Below, in pieces: positions 30,717 through 39,017 of a stretch of 64,000 nucleotides of DNA (the first letter of the stretch is position 1; every line of letters begins with the position of its first letter). The notes beneath the pieces are model-generated. The model was not told where the DNA came from and searched no databases. It saw only the letters and a list, made by a program, of their open reading frames with translations. Source of the DNA: Pseudooceanicola nanhaiensis (GTDB taxonomy: Bacteria > Pseudomonadota > Alphaproteobacteria > Rhodobacterales > Rhodobacteraceae). The position numbers and the translations under genes were made by a program. The stretch spans positions 124,001 through 188,000 of the forward strand of contig NZ_JAIUZP010000010.1 of the NCBI RefSeq assembly GCF_020171315.1, read 5' to 3'.

Positions 30717-31062
30717 GGGGGCGGGTGAAGCGGGAGTCCTTCGCCCCAGCCACGAAGCCGCGCATTGCCGGCGCGCGCGGGGGCGATCCGAAACTCTCTG
30801 GCGAGCAGTTTATGGCAGCCAAGCATATCGTGTCCCGTCGAGGGACCGCCCAGCCTCGCCAAATCGCCGCCGCGTGGGGGCGCGCCGGCGATGCGCGGCG
30901 GCCTGCGGCCTTGTTCCGCGCGGGTGGCAGTCGGGAAGGGCATGTGCCGCGATCGTCGGAGATGAAGAGTTTGGCTCTCCGCTCTCCGCTCTTTGGTCCT
31001 TGATCCAGTCCTGAACCTCACGGATCAAAGCAGCCGAACGCGGCCGGGATGCGACCCGCGCC
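30717..31062. other. convergent intergenic region with a long inverted repeat
   Basis: 346 bp between lrp (plus) and trmD (minus). GCCGCGCATTGCCGGCGCGC at 30757-30776 and its inverted partner at 30880-30899 pair over 20 bp with one mismatch; the flanks GGCGAT and GGCGAG also recur in mirrored order, suggesting an older, decayed element. No gene was found. Confidence 0.5.
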
Positions 31063-31860
31063 TTACCCCTTCCGCTTCGCCTCGTAGGCCTCCCAGAGGT
31101 CGGGACGACGCTGGCGGGTGATCTCTTCGCTGGTCTGCTGGCGCCATTGCGCCACCTTGGCGTGGTTGCCTGAGGTCAGCACCTCCGGGATCGTCAGCCC
31201 CTGCCATTCGGCCGGGCGGGTGTATTGCGGATGCTCCAGCAGGCCGTTGGAGAAGCTCTCCTCCACCGCCGACTCCGCATTCCCCAGCACGCCGGGCAGC
31301 AGCCGCACCGTGGCGTCGATCATCGCCTGCGCGGCCAGTTCGCCGCCGGTCATGACGAAATCGCCGAGGCTCACCTCCAGCACGTTGTAATGATCCAGCA
31401 CCCGCTGGTCGACGCCCTCGAACCGGCCGCAGATCATGGTCAGCCCGTCGGCCCGCGCAAAGGTCCGCGCCATCTGCTGATCGAACCGCCGCCCGCGCGG
31501 CGAGAGGTAGATCAGCGGCCACGTCCCGCGCGTCCCGCGCATCGTGTCCTCGATCGCGCGGCCCAGCACGTCGGCGCGCAGCACCATGCCCGCGCCGCCG
31601 CCCGCGGGCGTGTCATCCACGTTGCGGTGCTTGCCTTCGCCGTAGGGGCGCAGGTCGGTCGTTTCCAGCTGCCACTTGCCGTCCTTCAGGGCCTTGCCGG
31701 TCAGGCTCTCCCCCAGCACGCCGGGAAAGGCCTGCGGGAACAGCGTGATGATCCGGGCAGTCCAGATGCCCGCCAGCCGCGGGTTGCTGCTGAGCAGTTC
31801 CTGCGGTTTCAGGCTGGCTTGAATCGATTTGCGGCCGTGGGAGCGGGGTGTCTCTGTCAT
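31063..31860 (-). CDS. trmD: tRNA (guanine37-N1)-methyltransferase
   Basis: 265 aa. SPOUT/trefoil-knot enzyme using SAM to make m1G37. Motifs: ARIITLFPQAFPGVLGES, DTPAGGGAGMVLR, IYLSPRGRRFDQ, MICGRFEGVDQRVLDHY, VSLGDFVMTGGELAAQ and LLPGVLGNAES. An N-terminal extension of about 30 residues before the core, starting at ATG 31860, is unlike E. coli TrmD. It is the last gene of the rpsP-rimM-trmD block; rplS does not follow. Confidence 0.96.
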   Translation of the reverse strand: MTETPRSHGRKSIQASLKPQELLSSNPRLAGIWTARIITLFPQAFPGVLGESLTGKALKDGKWQLETTDLRPYGEGKHRNVDDTPAGGGAGMVLRADVLGRAIEDTMRGTRGTWPLIYLSPRGRRFDQQMARTFARADGLTMICGRFEGVDQRVLDHYNVLEVSLGDFVMTGGELAAQAMIDATVRLLPGVLGNAESAVEESFSNGLLEHPQYTRPAEWQGLTIPEVLTSGNHAKVAQWRQQTSEEITRQRRPDLWEAYEAKRKG

Positions 31861-31952
31861 GGCGCGCTGATAGGACGTTTCGCGGGCTTTGCAAAGCGCC
31901 TCGCGCCCGGCTCAGGGGGCGCGGGCCCCCTTGTGCGGCAGGCGTGGAGCGC

Positions 31953-32738
31953 TCAGCCCTCCTGCGACTGGCGGATCAGCCGCTTCTTGCGCCGCTTGAG
32001 GGTCTCGCCGTCCCAGTCGCTCCGGTTCATCTGGAGCAGCCGGGTCAGCACCTCCCCGGGCAGGGAGGGGTTGGCGGGCGGCTGGGGGACGATCCGCGCG
32101 CGCAGGGCGTCGGGCAGGGCGACGAGGTCGAGGAGCGGGGCGAGCGGCCCGAGGGGGAGGTGGCCCACCTCCTCCAGCGCCGCACGGTGCAGAGGCAGGG
32201 GGGCGATCGCTTCGGCCACCGCATCGGCCACGGCGGCAAGGTCCGCATGGGGCAGCGCCCGCTGGCGATAGCTGTCTAGGTCCAGCCGCATCCGCGTGGC
32301 CTGCAGGTGCTGCGCGTGGCAGCTTTTCACCCAGGCCTCGGGGCTGCGGGTGGAGAGGTAGACGACAGGCTCCGCCGTGGGCTGCGCCAGATGCAGGCTC
32401 TCGGTCAGCAGGGCCAGCAGCTCGGGGGCAGCGTCGTAGCTGGTGAGGCCGCGGCGGAAGGGCATATGCCCGGCCAGATCTTCGGCCGAGATCAGCAGGG
32501 GACGCGGATCAGAGGCATCGAGCGCGCCGAACGCCTCCTGCGCCTCGTAGCGCAGAAGCCCGCGGTGCAGATCGTCGCGATGTTCGGAAAAGGCGCGGCA
32601 GGCCTCGGTCAGGGGGCGGATGTCGGGCTTCAGCCAGATCCGCAGGGCCGGCGCCAGCAGGTCCCGGTTGGCGGCAAGCGCTGCCTGCACGCTGGAGGTC
32701 CCGGTCTTGTGGAACCCGGCGTGCAGCACGACGCGCAT
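31953..32738 (-). CDS. sulfotransferase-like protein inserted between rimM and trmD
   Basis: 261 aa. The N-terminal HAGFHKTGTSSVQAALA has the 5'-phosphosulfate loop, and LLISAEDLAGHM the 3'-phosphate loop region, of PAPS-type sulfotransferases. A later VYLSTRSPEAWVKS fits that fold. The acceptor is unknown. It starts 3 nt after rimM on the same strand and lies in the ribosomal block, so it is probably co-transcribed with rimM. The C-terminal stretch ends in a basic tail (LKRRKKRLIRQSQ). Confidence 0.75.
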   Translation of the reverse strand: MRVVLHAGFHKTGTSSVQAALAANRDLLAPALRIWLKPDIRPLTEACRAFSEHRDDLHRGLLRYEAQEAFGALDASDPRPLLISAEDLAGHMPFRRGLTSYDAAPELLALLTESLHLAQPTAEPVVYLSTRSPEAWVKSCHAQHLQATRMRLDLDSYRQRALPHADLAAVADAVAEAIAPLPLHRAALEEVGHLPLGPLAPLLDLVALPDALRARIVPQPPANPSLPGEVLTRLLQMNRSDWDGETLKRRKKRLIRQSQEG

Positions 32739-32741
32739 CGC

Positions 32742-33245
32742 TCAGAGCAGCCCCTCGGGCGGATCGGCGATGATGCGGCCGCTCTCCAGATCGACCGTGG
32801 GCACCACGGCGAGGGTGAAGGGCAGCAGGATGGATTGCTTGAGACCCGGGCCCATCACCTCGAGCAGGTCGTCGGCGCCGTGGTTCAGCACCGCCTTCAC
32901 CTTGCCCAGAACGGTGCCGCCGGTGTCGAGCACCGTCAGGCCGATCAGGTCGGAATGGTAATATTCGTCGTCCGGCAGGTCGGGCAGCCGGTCGCGGGCA
33001 ACATAGAGCCGCACGCCCTTCAGGGCATCGGCCTGTTCCTTGGTGGCCACGCCGCCCAGACGGGCGGCGAAGCCGTTGGTGATCGGGCGGGTCAGCGTGA
33101 CCGAGAAGGTCCGCGCACCATCCTCGGTCGAGAGGGGAGCGTAATCCGCGATGTCGGAGGGCTCGGCGCAGTAGCTTTTCAGCCGCACCTCGCCATTGAC
33201 GCCGAAGGCGCCGCCGATGGAACCGACACAGATCATCTCATCCAT
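32742..33245 (-). CDS. rimM: ribosome maturation factor RimM
   Basis: 167 aa from ATG 33245 ([25 protein letters not shown]). N-terminal RimM barrel (about 1-85), then a PRC-barrel (about 95-165; [24 protein letters not shown]). It helps 16S/30S head assembly by binding S19. In-frame sequence extends to 33296, but the ATG at 33245 has a GAGAGAG site. Confidence 0.95.
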   Translation of the reverse strand: MDEMICVGSIGGAFGVNGEVRLKSYCAEPSDIADYAPLSTEDGARTFSVTLTRPITNGFAARLGGVATKEQADALKGVRLYVARDRLPDLPDDEYYHSDLIGLTVLDTGGTVLGKVKAVLNHGADDLLEVMGPGLKQSILLPFTLAVVPTVDLESGRIIADPPEGLL

Positions 33246-33279
33246 TCTGCTCTCTCCGCCCACAGGCCGGTCATGTGAC

Positions 33280-33411
33280 CTAGCACAGGATATCATGCAG
33301 CGCGCCGGTGACGCGCAAGCAGCGTTCGGCCTGCTGATTTTTCTCCCAGATGACCCCCGCCACGAAGGCGAGGGCCATGAGGATCAGGAACCGGACGGGC
33401 CGGAACAGCAT
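33280..33411 (-). CDS. 43-aa single-pass membrane peptide between rpsP and rimM
   Basis: Minus-strand frame [20 protein letters not shown] followed by [20 protein letters not shown] and ILC. Residues 6-21 form a hydrophobic helix, with a basic start (RPVR) and a Cys-bearing tail. It starts 17 nt after the rpsP stop and ends 34 nt before rimM, in the same direction. Good hydrophobic pattern and operon position suggest it is real. I believe similar small proteins occur at this place in other Rhodobacteraceae, but could not verify. Function unknown. Confidence 0.7.
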   Translation of the reverse strand: MLFRPVRFLILMALAFVAGVIWEKNQQAERCLRVTGALHDILC

Positions 33412-33428
33412 GACCTAACCCCAGCAGA

Positions 33429-33794
33429 TTATTCTGCTGCGGCTTCCTCGGCGGCTTCGGCTGCCTTGGCGGCCTTGGCTTCTGCGCGCTCTTGAGCGGC
33501 CTTGCCGGGGGTGCCTTTTTTCGGGTTCGAGCGGGTCTTCTTCTCGACGACGCCAGCCGCTTCGAGGAAGCGCGACACGCGGTCGGTCACCTGGGCGCCC
33601 TGGCCGATCCAGTACTGGATGCGCTCGACGTCCATTTTCACGCGCTCTTCGCTGTCTTTCGGCAGCAGCGGGTTGTAGGTGCCCAGCTTCTCGATGAAGC
33701 GGCCATCGCGCGGCATGCGCGAGTCAGCTGCGACGATGCGGTAGAAGGGGCGCTTCTTGGAGCCGCCGCGGGCGAGACGGATTTTCATAGCCAT
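33429..33794 (-). CDS. rpsP: 30S ribosomal protein S16
   Basis: 121 aa. Begins [26 protein letters not shown], with [13 protein letters not shown] and [14 protein letters not shown], then a long Lys/Ala/Glu-rich C-terminal tail (about 40 residues) beyond the usual 80-aa core. The ATG at 33794 is chosen because AAAGGAG lies 8 nt upstream; MKIRL at 33788 is the alternative. The tail is common in alphaproteobacterial S16. Confidence 0.97.
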   Translation of the reverse strand: MAMKIRLARGGSKKRPFYRIVAADSRMPRDGRFIEKLGTYNPLLPKDSEERVKMDVERIQYWIGQGAQVTDRVSRFLEAAGVVEKKTRSNPKKGTPGKAAQERAEAKAAKAAEAAEEAAAE

Positions 33795-33852
33795 GTGAGT
33801 ATCTCCTTTGAATGGCGTGGTATGACGGGACCTGGTCCTGGACAGGCCGCCG

Positions 33853-34173
33853 TCAGGATTGGTGTTTCTTGTGGTGGCGAATGACTTCCTGAATGATGAA
33901 GTTCAGGAATTCCTTGGCGAATTCAGGATCCAGGTCGGCCTGAACCGCAAGCTCTTGAAGGCGCGCGATCTGGGTTTCCTCGCGCGCGGGATCGGAGGGC
34001 GGAAGGTCGTGGACGGCCTTCAGCCTGCCCACGCCCTGCGTGTGCTTGAACCGTTCCGCCAGCGTAAAGACGAGGATCGCGTCCAGCCGGTCGATGCTGG
34101 CGCGGTGCTCTTTCAGAAGCTCGGCTGCGCGGGCAGCCGTTTCGGCGGTGAGGTCGGTGCTGTGGTCAGTCAA
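33853..34173 (-). CDS. AroQ-type chorismate mutase
   Basis: 106 aa from a TTG at 34173 whose codon overlaps the stop of the preceding GNAT gene (TTGACTGA). Helical AroQ pattern: [34 protein letters not shown], and the C-terminal [21 protein letters not shown], with Arg14-like, Lys39-like and Glu positions recognisable. It converts chorismate to prephenate for Phe/Tyr. Upstream in-frame sequence belongs to other genes and was not used. The start is unusual but the junction geometry favours it. Confidence 0.85.
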   Translation of the reverse strand: MTDHSTDLTAETAARAAELLKEHRASIDRLDAILVFTLAERFKHTQGVGRLKAVHDLPPSDPAREETQIARLQELAVQADLDPEFAKEFLNFIIQEVIRHHKKHQS

Positions 34174-34768
34174 GGGCGTAACCTTCGGGTTTGAACAAAG
34201 GGTCGGTATAGGACGCGATCTCGAGCGCGATGCCGTCCGCGATCTGGGACGAGACCAGATCGGCAGGCGCAGGATGGCGGTAGCAGACGTCGTTGCCGTC
34301 CACCGTGGCGGCGCCATCGTCGCGTTTCGCCCCCAGCCGTTCGGCGAGGCGAATCGAGTCGAGATTCTTGGGGTCGATGTAACTGACCGCGCCGTCCCAG
34401 CCCAGCGTTTCATAGAAATAGCGCCGCGCCGCGTGGGTCGCCTCCAGCGCATAGCCGCGGCCTGCGACCTCGGGCCAGATGATCCAGGCGATCTCGCGCT
34501 CGGGCCACTGGGCGGGGAACCAGCCACCGGCCATGCCGAGGGTGCGGCCGCTCTCGCGGTCGTGGATCATCCACATGCCATAGCCCCGGATCTGCCAGTG
34601 GCCGATCTCGGCCGCGTAGAGCATCCAGGATTCATAGGGGTTCAGCGGCCCGCCCATGAAGCGCGAGCGGTAGGAGGAGAAGGTCGCCTTGAAGTTCGGG
34701 TAATCCTGCGGCTCGGGGCCGCGCAGGATCAGGCGTTTCGTCTCCAGCACGGGGATCGTCGTCGTCAT
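34166..34768 (-). CDS. GNAT family N-acetyltransferase (GNAT 6 of 6)
   Basis: 200 aa. RimJ/RimL-like: VLETKRLILRGPEPQDY, then MAGGWFPAQWPEREIAWIIW, and the acetyl-CoA loop VAGRGYALEATHAARRYF, then IDPKNLDSIRLAERLGA. It has a longer C-terminal tail (about 25 residues) than its siblings. Its ATG overlaps the preceding GNAT stop in ATGA, and its stop overlaps the TTG of the chorismate mutase. Substrate unknown. Confidence 0.92.
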   Translation of the reverse strand: MTTTIPVLETKRLILRGPEPQDYPNFKATFSSYRSRFMGGPLNPYESWMLYAAEIGHWQIRGYGMWMIHDRESGRTLGMAGGWFPAQWPEREIAWIIWPEVAGRGYALEATHAARRYFYETLGWDGAVSYIDPKNLDSIRLAERLGAKRDDGAATVDGNDVCYRHPAPADLVSSQIADGIALEIASYTDPLFKPEGYALD

Positions 34769-35271
34769 GCGGCGGCCTCCTCGTGGTAGCGGTAGACCAC
34801 GTCGCCCACGTCGAAGATGACGGCGGCGGGGTCCAGCGTCGCGCCCAGCCGTTCCGCAAGGCGGATCGAGCGGGTGTTGTCGCGGTGGATATAGCTGACC
34901 AGCGTGGCCGCGTTCGGCTGGGCAAGGGCCCAGTCCCGCGCCAGCACGCCCGCGGCATAGGCCAGGCCGCGGCCCTCGAAGCCGTCCAGCAGGAACCAAC
35001 CCAGTTCTCGTTCCGGGAAGTGCGGCGGCTGGGTCACGGCAATCTGGCCCGCAAGCACGCCGTCGGGCGTCTCGATGGCCCATCCGCCCTGCCCGACAAG
35101 GTCCCAGGATCCCACTTCGGAGGCAAAGCCGTACCAGGCGCTGCTCGCATCGGCGGGCAGGTCCATGTACTGCGCACGCGGCGACCGGAAGAACGTCCAG
35201 TAGGCATCGAAGTCCGACTGGCGGTGCGGGCGCAGGGTGACGTTGTCCGAGGTGAGAAGGGGGGCGCTCAT
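34765..35271 (-). CDS. GNAT family N-acetyltransferase (GNAT 5 of 6)
   Basis: 168 aa: LLTSDNVTLRPHRQSDFDAY, GWFLLDGFEGRGLAYAAGVL, SYIHRDNTRSIRLAERLGA. The acetyl-CoA-binding E-G-R-G-L-A is present. It is the most diverged of the six at its N-terminus (RSPRAQYMDLPADASSAWYG). ATGA overlaps on both sides. Confidence 0.92.
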   Translation of the reverse strand: MSAPLLTSDNVTLRPHRQSDFDAYWTFFRSPRAQYMDLPADASSAWYGFASEVGSWDLVGQGGWAIETPDGVLAGQIAVTQPPHFPERELGWFLLDGFEGRGLAYAAGVLARDWALAQPNAATLVSYIHRDNTRSIRLAERLGATLDPAAVIFDVGDVVYRYHEEAAA

Positions 35272-35813
35272 GCACGCTCCTTCCGGGGATCGGGGTGACG
35301 GTAGATCAGCACCGGCGTGTCGAGCACGGTCGATTCCCGCTCCACGACGCAGCCCATCCGCTCCGCCAGTTTGCGCGAGCGGATGTTGTCCGGGTGGATC
35401 TGGCTGATCAGCGGCGCCATGTCCCAGGCCTCGGCGGCATAGGCACGCGCGGCGACCGCGGCGTCGTGGGCAAGGCCCTTGCCCTCGGCGCCCTCGAACA
35501 TGTGCCAGCCCAGCTCGGGCTCCGGCCAGAGGGTCTCGTGGTGGTAGATCACGCCGATGCGGCCCACGGGCAGGCCGGTGGCGCGTTCCTCGACGGTCCA
35601 GAAGCCATAGCCGCGCAGCGCCCAGTGGCCGAGCACGGCGAGGAAACCCTGCCACGCGCCCCAGCGGTCCACGGGGCCGCCGATGAATGCCTTGCGGTCG
35701 GAGGCCTCGAAGGCAACGACGGTCTCGAAGTCGCTTTCCTTGGGGCCGCGCAGGATCACCCGCTCGGCCTCGACCACGGGGATCGCCGGGAAGAGATCGG
35801 GGACGCGGCTCAT
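35268..35813 (-). CDS. GNAT family N-acetyltransferase (GNAT 4 of 6)
   Basis: 181 aa: VVEAERVILRGPKESDFET, then FIGGPVDRWGAWQGFLAVLG, RIGVIYHHETLWPEPELGWH, acetyl-CoA loop MFEGAEGKGLAHDAAVAARA and IHPDNIRSRKLAERMG. Same RimJ/RimL layout as its neighbours. ATGA overlaps on both sides. Confidence 0.93.
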   Translation of the reverse strand: MSRVPDLFPAIPVVEAERVILRGPKESDFETVVAFEASDRKAFIGGPVDRWGAWQGFLAVLGHWALRGYGFWTVEERATGLPVGRIGVIYHHETLWPEPELGWHMFEGAEGKGLAHDAAVAARAYAAEAWDMAPLISQIHPDNIRSRKLAERMGCVVERESTVLDTPVLIYRHPDPRKERA

Positions 35814-36352
35814 GCGTAGGCCTCCATCCCGCCCTCGGCGAGGTCCTCGGGCGCGGGGTGGCGCCAGACCTGAAGCGCGCCCCAGCGTTCGTGGGTGAAA
35901 TCGCTGTCATGCCACGCGCCGAGCCGTGCGCAGACCCGGGCGGAGGGCGTATTGGCGGGCTTCACGAGGCTGATCAGCGTGGTCAGGCCGACCTCGCCAT
36001 AGGCATAGGCGCGCGCGGCGGCACCGGCCTCGGTGGCATAGCCCTTGCCCTCGGAGCCCTCGAAGAGGTCCCAGCCCACTTCCGGCTCGGGGAAGCCTTC
36101 GGGGCACCAGAGGCCGACCATGCCGATGGTCCGGCCCGAGGCGGTCTCATCCACGATCCAGCGGCCGAAGCCGCGCAGCTGCCAGTGGCCGATCTCGGTC
36201 GCCAGCTGGCGCCACGTCAGTTCGGCGGTCATCGGACCGCCCACGAACTTGGACCGGTCGGAGGCATAGAAGGCCGTCAGCGTGTCGAAGTCCGACAGCG
36301 CAGGGGCGCGCAGCGTCAGCCGTTCGGTCGTGAGCGTCGGGATCGTGATCAT
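35810..36352 (-). CDS. GNAT family N-acetyltransferase (GNAT 3 of 6)
   Basis: 180 aa from ATG 36352. TLTTERLTLRAPALSDFDT, KFVGGPMTAELTWRQLATEI, LWCPEGFPEPEVGWDLFEGS then EGKGYATEAGAAARAYAYG, and VKPANTPSARVCARLGA. Close in layout to the neighbouring GNATs. ATGA overlaps on both sides. Confidence 0.93.
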   Translation of the reverse strand: MITIPTLTTERLTLRAPALSDFDTLTAFYASDRSKFVGGPMTAELTWRQLATEIGHWQLRGFGRWIVDETASGRTIGMVGLWCPEGFPEPEVGWDLFEGSEGKGYATEAGAAARAYAYGEVGLTTLISLVKPANTPSARVCARLGAWHDSDFTHERWGALQVWRHPAPEDLAEGGMEAYA

Positions 36353-36879
36353 GCTGCCCCCTTGGCCATGATGGCCACCAGATCGAAATCGTAATGCACC
36401 CAGTCCGGGTAGTTTGCCGCGCTGTAGCCCAGCACGCCGCCCAGCTTCTCCGCCAGCCTGCGGGAGCTCTGGTTGGCCTCGTGGGTATGGGCCGCAACGG
36501 CGGTCCAGCCACAGTCCTGCGCAAGGTGGCGGATCACCTCGCTCCCTGCTTCCATCGCAAGGCCACGGCCCGCGTCGGCATCGGACCAGAGGGTCCAGGT
36601 CAGCTCGGGCCCCACGGCGGGGTCGTGGTTGACGGGCCCGAAGAAGCCCATGGGCCGGTCGCTGCCCGGCTCGGCCATGATGTAGCGCCCGAAGCCGCGC
36701 GCCTCCCAATGGCCGAGGAAGGCGAGGAACTTCTCGGTCGCGGCACGGGTGGTCATCGGGCCGTTCAGATAGGTCATCCGGTGCCCGGTAGCGAAGGCCA
36801 GGTAGGCGGGCATGTCGCCCGCCACGGGACGACGCAGCACCATCCGGGCGGTGCGCAGGGTTTCGGCGGTGGGGGTCAT
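36349..36879 (-). CDS. GNAT family N-acetyltransferase (GNAT 2 of 6)
   Basis: 176 aa from ATG 36879 (MTPTAETLRTARMVLRRPV); a GTG two codons earlier is also in frame, but the ATGA overlap favours the ATG. MTYLNGPMTTRAATEKFLAF, FGPVNHDPAVGPELTWTLWS, acetyl-CoA loop ADAGRGLAMEAGSEVIRHLA, then THEANQSSRRLAEKLGG. The arm near the acetyl-CoA loop is more variable than in the others. Confidence 0.92.
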   Translation of the reverse strand: MTPTAETLRTARMVLRRPVAGDMPAYLAFATGHRMTYLNGPMTTRAATEKFLAFLGHWEARGFGRYIMAEPGSDRPMGFFGPVNHDPAVGPELTWTLWSDADAGRGLAMEAGSEVIRHLAQDCGWTAVAAHTHEANQSSRRLAEKLGGVLGYSAANYPDWVHYDFDLVAIMAKGAA

Positions 36880-37403
36880 GCGCACTGCCCTCCCGGGGCG
36901 TGGCGCCAGATCCGCATGTCGCCGGTCATCGGGTGGTTGAACAGCCCCTCGCGGGTCGCGCCAAGGCGGATCGCCATGTTGGTGGAGGGCGCGTTGTCGT
37001 CGCCCACCAGCGAGATGCAGGAGGACCAGCGGAGATCGTCAAAGACCCAGTCCAGCACGCGCCGGGCCGCTTCGGTGGCATAGCCGCGCCCCTCGCAGCC
37101 TTCCAGCAGGTGCCAGGTCAGCTCCGGCTCGGGCCAGTTGCGGGGATACCACGGGCCGACGAGGCCGAGCGGCACGCCGGTGGCCTTGTCGAGCAGGGCA
37201 AAGTGGCCGTAGCCGCGCAGGTGCCAGTGGCCCACGATCGTCGCCACCGACCACCAGGCCGCCTCGTCCGTGGACTGGCCGACGAAGCGCGGCGCGCCTT
37301 CCATCAGGAAGGCGGCAGTGGCGTCGAAGCCGGGGCCGACGGGGGCCACGAGGCGCAGGCGCTCGGTCTCCAGCTCGGGGTGGACGGGGGCCACGTGTTT
37401 CAT
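36876..37403 (-). CDS. GNAT family N-acetyltransferase (GNAT 1 of 6, first of the series)
   Basis: 175 aa from ATG 37403, behind GGAAGAGG. PELETERLRLVAPVGPGFDA, RFVGQSTDEAAWWSVATIVG, GPWYPRNWPEPELTWHLLEG then CEGRGYATEAARRVLDWVF, and DDNAPSTNMAIRLGATRE. It is the first GNAT of the chain, 81 nt downstream of ffh on the same strand. Overlaps the next gene in ATGA. Confidence 0.93.
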   Translation of the reverse strand: MKHVAPVHPELETERLRLVAPVGPGFDATAAFLMEGAPRFVGQSTDEAAWWSVATIVGHWHLRGYGHFALLDKATGVPLGLVGPWYPRNWPEPELTWHLLEGCEGRGYATEAARRVLDWVFDDLRWSSCISLVGDDNAPSTNMAIRLGATREGLFNHPMTGDMRIWRHAPGGQCA

Positions 37404-37484
37404 GCGCGCACCTCTTCCGGCCCGGTCGCGCGGAGCGAACGGGGGCTTGTCGCCGTGGAGGAGGGGAGGGCGCGCAGCATCGGT

Positions 37485-39017
37485 TTACTTCTTCTTCCCG
37501 AAGCCGCCGAGACCGCCGAGGCCCGGCAGGCCGCCGGCGCCACCGAGGCCGCCCAGACCACCGGGAAGGCCGCCGGGCAGACCCTTGGCCGCGCCCATCT
37601 GCTTGGCCGCCGCTTCCAGCGCCTTGGGGTCCATCTGGCCGGGGTCCATGCCCTCGGGCATGCCGCCCTTGCCGAACATCTGGCGCATGGCCTGTTTCAT
37701 CATGCCGCCTTTGCCCATCTTGCCCATCTTCTTCATGACGTCGGACATCTGGCGCTGCATCTTCAGCAGCTTGTTCAGCTCGGACACTTCCAGCCCGGCA
37801 CCGGCGGCGATGCGCTTCTTGCGCGAGGCCTGCAGCAGCTGCGGGTTGGCGCGCTCCTTCTTGGTCATCGACTGGATCAGGGCGATCTGGCGGCGGATCA
37901 TCTTGTCGTCGTAGCCGGCTTCCTGCACCTGCTTGGACATTTTGCCCATGCCGGGCATCATGCCCATGATGCCTTCCATGCCGCCCATCTTCATCATCTG
38001 CTCAAGCTGCATCTTCAGGTCGTTCATGTTGAACTGACCCTTCTGGAAGCGCTTCATCATCCGCTCGGCCTGTTCGGCCTCCAGCGTGGCTTGCGCCTTC
38101 TCGACCAGCGCGACGATGTCGCCCATGCCGAGGATGCGGCCCGCGATGCGTTCCGGCTCGAAGGTCTCGATGGCCTCCATCTTCTCGCCGAGGCCGACGA
38201 AGCGGATCGGCTTGCCGGTAACGGCGCGCATCGAGAGCGCGGCACCGCCGCGGCCGTCGCCGTCCATCCGGGTCAGCACGACGCCGGTGACGCCGATCTT
38301 CTCGTCGAATTCCTGTGCCACCTCGACGGCGACCTGACCGGTCAGGCCGTCGACTACCAGCAGGGTCTCGCGCGGGTTCACCACGTCGCGGACGTCGGCG
38401 GCCTGCTGGATCAGCTCCTGGTCGATGTGCAGCCGGCCCGCGGTGTCGAGCATGTAGACGTCATAGCCGCCGAGGGCCGCCTGCGTCTTGGCGCGCTTGG
38501 CGATCTGCACCGGGTTCTCGCCCTTGACGATCGGCAGCGTATCGACGCCGATCTGCTGGCCGAGGATCTGCAGCTGCTCCATGGCCGCCGGGCGGTTGAC
38601 GTCGAGCGAGGCCATCAGCACGCGCTTGCCCTCGCGCTCTTTCAGGCGCTTGGCGAGCTTACCGGTGGTGGTCGTCTTGCCCGAACCCTGAAGGCCGACC
38701 ATCAGGATCGGCGCGGGCGGGTTGTCGATCTTCAGCTTGCCGGGGTCTTCGGCACCGGTCAGCGTGGCGACCAGTTCGTCATGGACGATCTTCACGACCT
38801 GCTGGCCGGGGGTGATCGACTTGGTCACCGCAGCGCCAGTGGCCTTGTCCGTCACCGCCTTGATGAAGCTGCGCGCCACGGGAAGCGACACGTCAGCCTC
38901 CAGCAGGGCGACGCGCACTTCGCGCAGGGCGGTTTTGACGTCCTCCTCCGACAGAGACCCCTGTTTTGTGAGCCGGTCGAAGACGCCACCAAGGCGTTCG
39001 GACAGATTTTCAAACAT
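37485..39017 (-). CDS. ffh: signal recognition particle protein Ffh (SRP54)
   Basis: 510 aa. N domain (about 1-95), GTPase G domain with MVGLQGSGKTTTTGKLA, DVNRPAAMEQL, DTAGRLHID and TRMDGDGRGGAALS, then the Met-rich M domain (MMKRFQKGQFNMNDLKMQLE, MGGMEGIMGMMPGMGKM, SRKKRIAAGAG). The C-terminal 40 or so residues are Gly/Leu/Pro-rich and not part of the usual core. Delivers nascent membrane proteins to FtsY. Confidence 0.98.
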   Translation of the reverse strand: MFENLSERLGGVFDRLTKQGSLSEEDVKTALREVRVALLEADVSLPVARSFIKAVTDKATGAAVTKSITPGQQVVKIVHDELVATLTGAEDPGKLKIDNPPAPILMVGLQGSGKTTTTGKLAKRLKEREGKRVLMASLDVNRPAAMEQLQILGQQIGVDTLPIVKGENPVQIAKRAKTQAALGGYDVYMLDTAGRLHIDQELIQQAADVRDVVNPRETLLVVDGLTGQVAVEVAQEFDEKIGVTGVVLTRMDGDGRGGAALSMRAVTGKPIRFVGLGEKMEAIETFEPERIAGRILGMGDIVALVEKAQATLEAEQAERMMKRFQKGQFNMNDLKMQLEQMMKMGGMEGIMGMMPGMGKMSKQVQEAGYDDKMIRRQIALIQSMTKKERANPQLLQASRKKRIAAGAGLEVSELNKLLKMQRQMSDVMKKMGKMGKGGMMKQAMRQMFGKGGMPEGMDPGQMDPKALEAAAKQMGAAKGLPGGLPGGLGGLGGAGGLPGLGGLGGFGKKK

